Program-made: the position numbers and the translations under genes
Shown here: positions 7,214 to 9,968 of the stretch, one piece after another
How positions within the stretch are numbered: the stretch's first letter is position 1
Layout of the letters: every line of letters starts with the position of its first letter
Notes under the pieces: generated by a model
What the model was told of the DNA's origin: nothing
The model's database searches: none
What the model saw: only the letters and a program-made list of their open reading frames with translations
From: Tannerella sp.
Lineage (GTDB): Bacteria; Bacteroidota; Bacteroidia; Bacteroidales; Tannerellaceae
Length of the DNA stretch: 9,968 nucleotides
Assembly (NCBI GenBank): GCA_031269635.1
Contig: JAISYY010000281.1
Location: 1-9,968, forward strand
Reading direction: 5' to 3'

Positions 7214-9298
7214 ATGAAGACAAAAAAATCCGTCATTCTGTCAGTTTTTTACATCGTCATGAGCGCTTTCGTCATTACGTTGTTTCTTCCGCGCGAAGGG
7301 AAATTCCGCTATCAGTTTAATGAAGGTAAACCCTGGAGATATGGTTTGCTGACGGCTCCGAATGACTTTCCGGTATATAAGGAAACAAGTGAAATAGAAG
7401 CGGCAAAAGACAGTATTCGTAAAAAATTTGAACCCTATTTCCGTCTCAACACCGACGAAGAAAAAAAGAAACTCGAAGCCTGGCATGACCGTATGAGCAT
7501 TTTGCAACATGCGGGAGTACCCTACTCTACATTAGTATATATAGATAAAAGTCTCCGTCAGATATACAGTAAAGGCATTATCCCGAGCAGCGAGCTTGAA
7601 TTGATGAATGATGAAAACCGGACCCGCATAACGGTGCTCATAAACAGTGTGGCGGATACCCGGCCGCTGACGGATTTCTATTCGGTAAAATCGGCTTATG
7701 AAGAAATCATAAACAATGCGCCGGAATACATCGACAAAGATTTCCTCAAGGAATGTAATATCAATGAATACCTGACCGAAAATGTTTTTTACGATCCCGA
7801 AACATCGAACAAGATACTGGAAAACTTGCTCCGGAATGTCCCGCTGTCCAGCGGTATGGTACAGGCCGGCGAACGCATCGTCGACCGCGGGGAGGTGATT
7901 GACAGTCAAACGTATAGCGTACTGCGTTCATTAAAAATCGTACATGAAACAAAATCCGGGGGTGCACAGCGTCATAATGTGATATTTATAGGACAGATCG
8001 TTCTTATATTCGGAATAATGGCCTGTTTCGGACTTTATATAGCGACTTTCAATTCGAGGCTGTTTCTCAAACGCAAAGATTTGACTTTTATTCTATTATG
8101 CATTCTTGCAACCTGTATCTTGTCGGAAATATGCGTCAAATACAGTTTTATGAATATTTATATCATTCCTTTTGCCATCATTCCGATTGTTATACGCACG
8201 TTTTTCGATTCTCATACGGCGCTGTTCACTCACTTGATAACCGTAGTGATCTGTTCGCTGACGGCATTGTTTCCGTACGAATTTCTGCTGTTACAGATCC
8301 TGGCATGCATTGTTGTGATATTCAACCTGAAAGACCTGTCACAACGTTCGCAGTTGATTAAATGCGCATTTTTTGTTTTCCTTTCGTATGCGGTGTTTTA
8401 TTTAAGCCTCGTGATCTGCCAGGAAGGCGATTTTAATAAAATAAACTGGATGATGATGCTGTATTTCAGTATCAATTTCATCTTGCTATCATCGTTCTCA
8501 TACATGCTTATTTATGTGCTGGAAAAACTGTTCGGATACTTGTCTCCCATTACCCTGATAGAACTTTCGAACCTGAACAACCCGCTCCTCAAAAAACTTT
8601 CGGAAACGGCGCCCGGCACCTTCCAGCACACACTCCAGGTATCCATATTGGCCTCCAAAGCCGGCGAGAAAGTCGGTGCGGACACACAACTCATTCGTAC
8701 CGGTACCTTATACCACGATATCGGGAAAATAAATAATCCCGCATTTTTCACGGAAAACCAGAACCAGAAAGGATTTAATCCGCACGAAAAATTATCCTTT
8801 GAACAAAGTGCACAGATCATTATCGCCCATGTTACGGACGGCGTAAAAATGGCGGAAAAAGCCGGAATACCCAAAAAAATCATTGATTTCATAAGTACGC
8901 ACCATGGAAAAGGAATAGCCAAGTTTTTTTACAATTCTTTCCGTAACGAGTTCCCGGACAAGCCGGTGGACGAGGCAATATTTACCTATCCGGGGCCGAA
9001 CCCGTTTACCAAGGAAACGGCCATACTCATGATGGCCGATTCGGTAGAAGCAGCGTCCCGTAGCCTGAAAGATTATACGGACGAAAGTATTAAAAACCTG
9101 ATAAATAAGATTATTGACGACAAAATAGCGGACGGACTGCTAAAAAACGCTCCTTTGACTTTCGATAATATTGATGTGATAAAAAGCGTGTTTTTAGAAA
9201 GATTGAAAACCATGTATCATACGCGCATAAGCTATCCCGAACTGAACGAACAAAAAACGCCTGTCACCGGGGATCAACATCATAGTAGCGGTCAATAA
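7214..9298 (+). CDS. 7TM-HD family membrane phosphohydrolase (PgpH-type, probable c-di-AMP phosphodiesterase)
   Basis: The 694-residue protein has the layout of the PgpH/YqfF family. There is an N-terminal membrane helix (about 7-25), then an extracytoplasmic 7TMR-HDED-like domain (about 28-250) with FNEGKPWRYGLLTAPNDFPVYK-like entry residues and helical repeats. A multi-helix membrane domain follows (hydrophobic blocks near 256-277, 289-308, 312-329, 334-372, 383-402 and 411-437). The cytosolic HD domain (about 460-650) has metal-ligand residues H472 (FQHTLQV), H501-D502 (YHDIGK), H539 (IAHVTDG), H563-H564 (STHHGKG) and D609 (MADSVEA), all intact. Characterised relatives degrade the second messenger c-di-AMP; that substrate is inferred here. 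The short hydrophilic tail after 675 is variable. It is divergent from gltX, and the intergenic region has no strong terminator after the TAA at 9296-9298. Confidence 0.9.
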   Translation: MKTKKSVILSVFYIVMSAFVITLFLPREGKFRYQFNEGKPWRYGLLTAPNDFPVYKETSEIEAAKDSIRKKFEPYFRLNTDEEKKKLEAWHDRMSILQHAGVPYSTLVYIDKSLRQIYSKGIIPSSELELMNDENRTRITVLINSVADTRPLTDFYSVKSAYEEIINNAPEYIDKDFLKECNINEYLTENVFYDPETSNKILENLLRNVPLSSGMVQAGERIVDRGEVIDSQTYSVLRSLKIVHETKSGGAQRHNVIFIGQIVLIFGIMACFGLYIATFNSRLFLKRKDLTFILLCILATCILSEICVKYSFMNIYIIPFAIIPIVIRTFFDSHTALFTHLITVVICSLTALFPYEFLLLQILACIVVIFNLKDLSQRSQLIKCAFFVFLSYAVFYLSLVICQEGDFNKINWMMMLYFSINFILLSSFSYMLIYVLEKLFGYLSPITLIELSNLNNPLLKKLSETAPGTFQHTLQVSILASKAGEKVGADTQLIRTGTLYHDIGKINNPAFFTENQNQKGFNPHEKLSFEQSAQIIIAHVTDGVKMAEKAGIPKKIIDFISTHHGKGIAKFFYNSFRNEFPDKPVDEAIFTYPGPNPFTKETAILMMADSVEAASRSLKDYTDESIKNLINKIIDDKIADGLLKNAPLTFDNIDVIKSVFLERLKTMYHTRISYPELNEQKTPVTGDQHHSSGQ

Positions 9299-9436
9299 AT
9301 AAAGGTATTATAATTAAATACTATAACCGTGAATAACAATAGATTAATGTTGATAGTAGATACTTTTATATTTTGATCGCTCCATAGTGTAAAATAATCT
9401 GCTATTGCGAGGTTTTTCGAAGCGGAAAAATCAGGC

Positions 9437-9490
9437 TTCAAATAATTTTTATATCCAAAATAACCGGAAAACTCCAGATTCAAATAATTT
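9437..9490. repeat. Pair of 12-bp direct repeats upstream of the ABC transporter promoter
   Basis: TTCAAATAATTT occurs at 9437-9448 and again at 9479-9490, start-to-start distance 42 bases, about four helical turns. The second copy ends 24 bases before the -33 element at 9515. Same-face spacing upstream of a promoter is compatible with an activator or repressor site, but in AT-rich DNA a 12-base repeat may arise by chance. The rest of the 270-base gap 9299-9568 holds no convincing gene. Confidence 0.35.
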
Positions 9491-9514
9491 GTCACAAAAA
9501 AAACTGTACGATTT

Positions 9515-9544
9515 TTTGCGATTCAGAATAAAATCGTATATTTG
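9515..9544 (+). promoter_or_regulatory. Bacteroidota-type promoter for the ABC transporter ATPase gene
   Basis: A TTTG at 9515-9518 (end of a six-T run plus G) is separated by 18 bases from TATATTTG at 9537-9544. The -7 box is an exact TAnnTTTG match and the spacing is close to the usual 19. It ends 24 bases before the ATG at 9569. This is the best two-part promoter in the window. Confidence 0.7.
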
Positions 9545-9568
9545 TACCGAAAAAGTAAATTATTTTTT

Positions 9569-9968
9569 ATGGAAACAAATTCTATTATTTCAATAAGCAA
9601 CCTGATAAAAACGTTTCCTGTTGGAGGAAGTTTTTTTACAGCGCTTAACAACATCAACCTCTCTTTTGGCGAAGAAGAATTTACCGGATTAGTCGGACCA
9701 AGCGGTTCGGGTAAAACCACGTTACTCAACATTATCGGTTCGCTGGACACGCCAAGTACGGGCGACGCCAGCGTATTAGGACATTCTATCGCCAAACTCA
9801 CGCAAAAAGAATCGGCTGAATTACGTAACCGGAATATCGGGTTTATTTTTCAGAGTTACAACCTGTTGCCGGTTTACACGGTCTATGAGAATGTCGAATT
9901 TGCCTTGTTGTTACAGAAAACGCCCTTTGACGCCCGTCGTAAAGCAGTGATGGAAGCATTGGAATGGG
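9569..9968 (+). CDS. ABC transporter ATP-binding protein (MacB/LolD-like), 3' truncated
   Basis: The frame starting at ATG 9569 stays open to the window end, giving 133 complete codons of a roughly 220-250-residue family. Residues 43-51 are a Walker A motif (GPSGSGKTT), followed by LLNIIGSLDTPSTGD. R88-N-I-G-F-I-F-Q95 carries the Q-loop glutamine, and SYNLLPVYTVYENVE follows, the style of the MacB/LolD/FtsE-like ATPases that pair with FtsX-fold permeases. Those systems move lipoproteins, peptides or drugs from the inner membrane or periplasm rather than importing solutes. The signature motif and Walker B lie beyond the window. The start is fixed by the promoter 24 bases upstream and by the fit of the N-terminus (IISISNLIKTF) to the family. 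A permease gene would be expected downstream; which substrate it handles cannot be told. Confidence 0.9.
   Translation, partial: METNSIISISNLIKTFPVGGSFFTALNNINLSFGEEEFTGLVGPSGSGKTTLLNIIGSLDTPSTGDASVLGHSIAKLTQKESAELRNRNIGFIFQSYNLLPVYTVYENVEFALLLQKTPFDARRKAVMEALEW

Noticed and set aside
9301..9330. Weak palindrome after the HD phosphohydrolase stop as a terminator
   Set aside because: Only a 5-bp AT-dominated stem (GTATT/AATAC) with no following T-run; too weak to call.
9292..9596. Short overlapping open frames on both strands in the gap between the HD gene and the ABC gene
   Set aside because: Low-complexity Asn/Tyr/Lys/Ile-rich translations typical of AT-rich noncoding DNA; one of them runs through the ABC promoter and start.

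Overview
The window looks like chromosomal DNA from a Bacteroidota bacterium, most likely of the order Bacteroidales. Three things suggest this. Upstream regions carry the TAnnTTTG -7 element typical of that phylum. The gltX and waaA proteins have the sequence style of Bacteroides relatives. The first gene is the tail of an outer-membrane beta-barrel protein. Base composition is moderate and even, and most of the window is ordinary core genome.

Layout. 1-219 (+) is the C-terminal end of an outer-membrane barrel. 278-1258 (-) is a lipoprotein of the nucleoside hydrolase superfamily. 1273-1425 holds a small decayed or non-autonomous element: imperfect 20-bp terminal inverted repeats enclose a promoter-like box and the first 28 codons of an IS1-type zinc-ribbon transposase, pointing at the hydrolase gene. 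1509-2021 (+) is a gamma-carbonic-anhydrase-like left-handed beta-helix protein. It overlaps by 13 bases a 730-codon gene (2009-4201, +) that joins a membrane-anchored NylB/class-C-beta-lactamase-like serine hydrolase to a CapA-type metallophosphatase. Converging on it is the minus-strand pair gltX (7087-5567) and waaA (5518-4286), which make glutamyl-tRNA and attach Kdo to lipid A. Divergent from gltX, 7214-9298 (+) encodes a membrane 7TM-HD phosphohydrolase of the PgpH type, a probable c-di-AMP phosphodiesterase. After a 270-base AT-rich gap with a good promoter and a spaced direct repeat, an ABC transporter ATPase of the MacB/LolD type begins at 9569 and runs off the window.

Much of the content concerns the cell envelope: outer-membrane barrel, lipoprotein, Kdo transfer, CapA/serine hydrolase fusion and an ABC exporter ATPase. 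The two points most worth a second look are the two-enzyme fusion at 2009-4201 and the miniature IS1-like element that may act as a promoter for the hydrolase lipoprotein. I see no tRNA, rRNA, CRISPR array, phage module or defence system.
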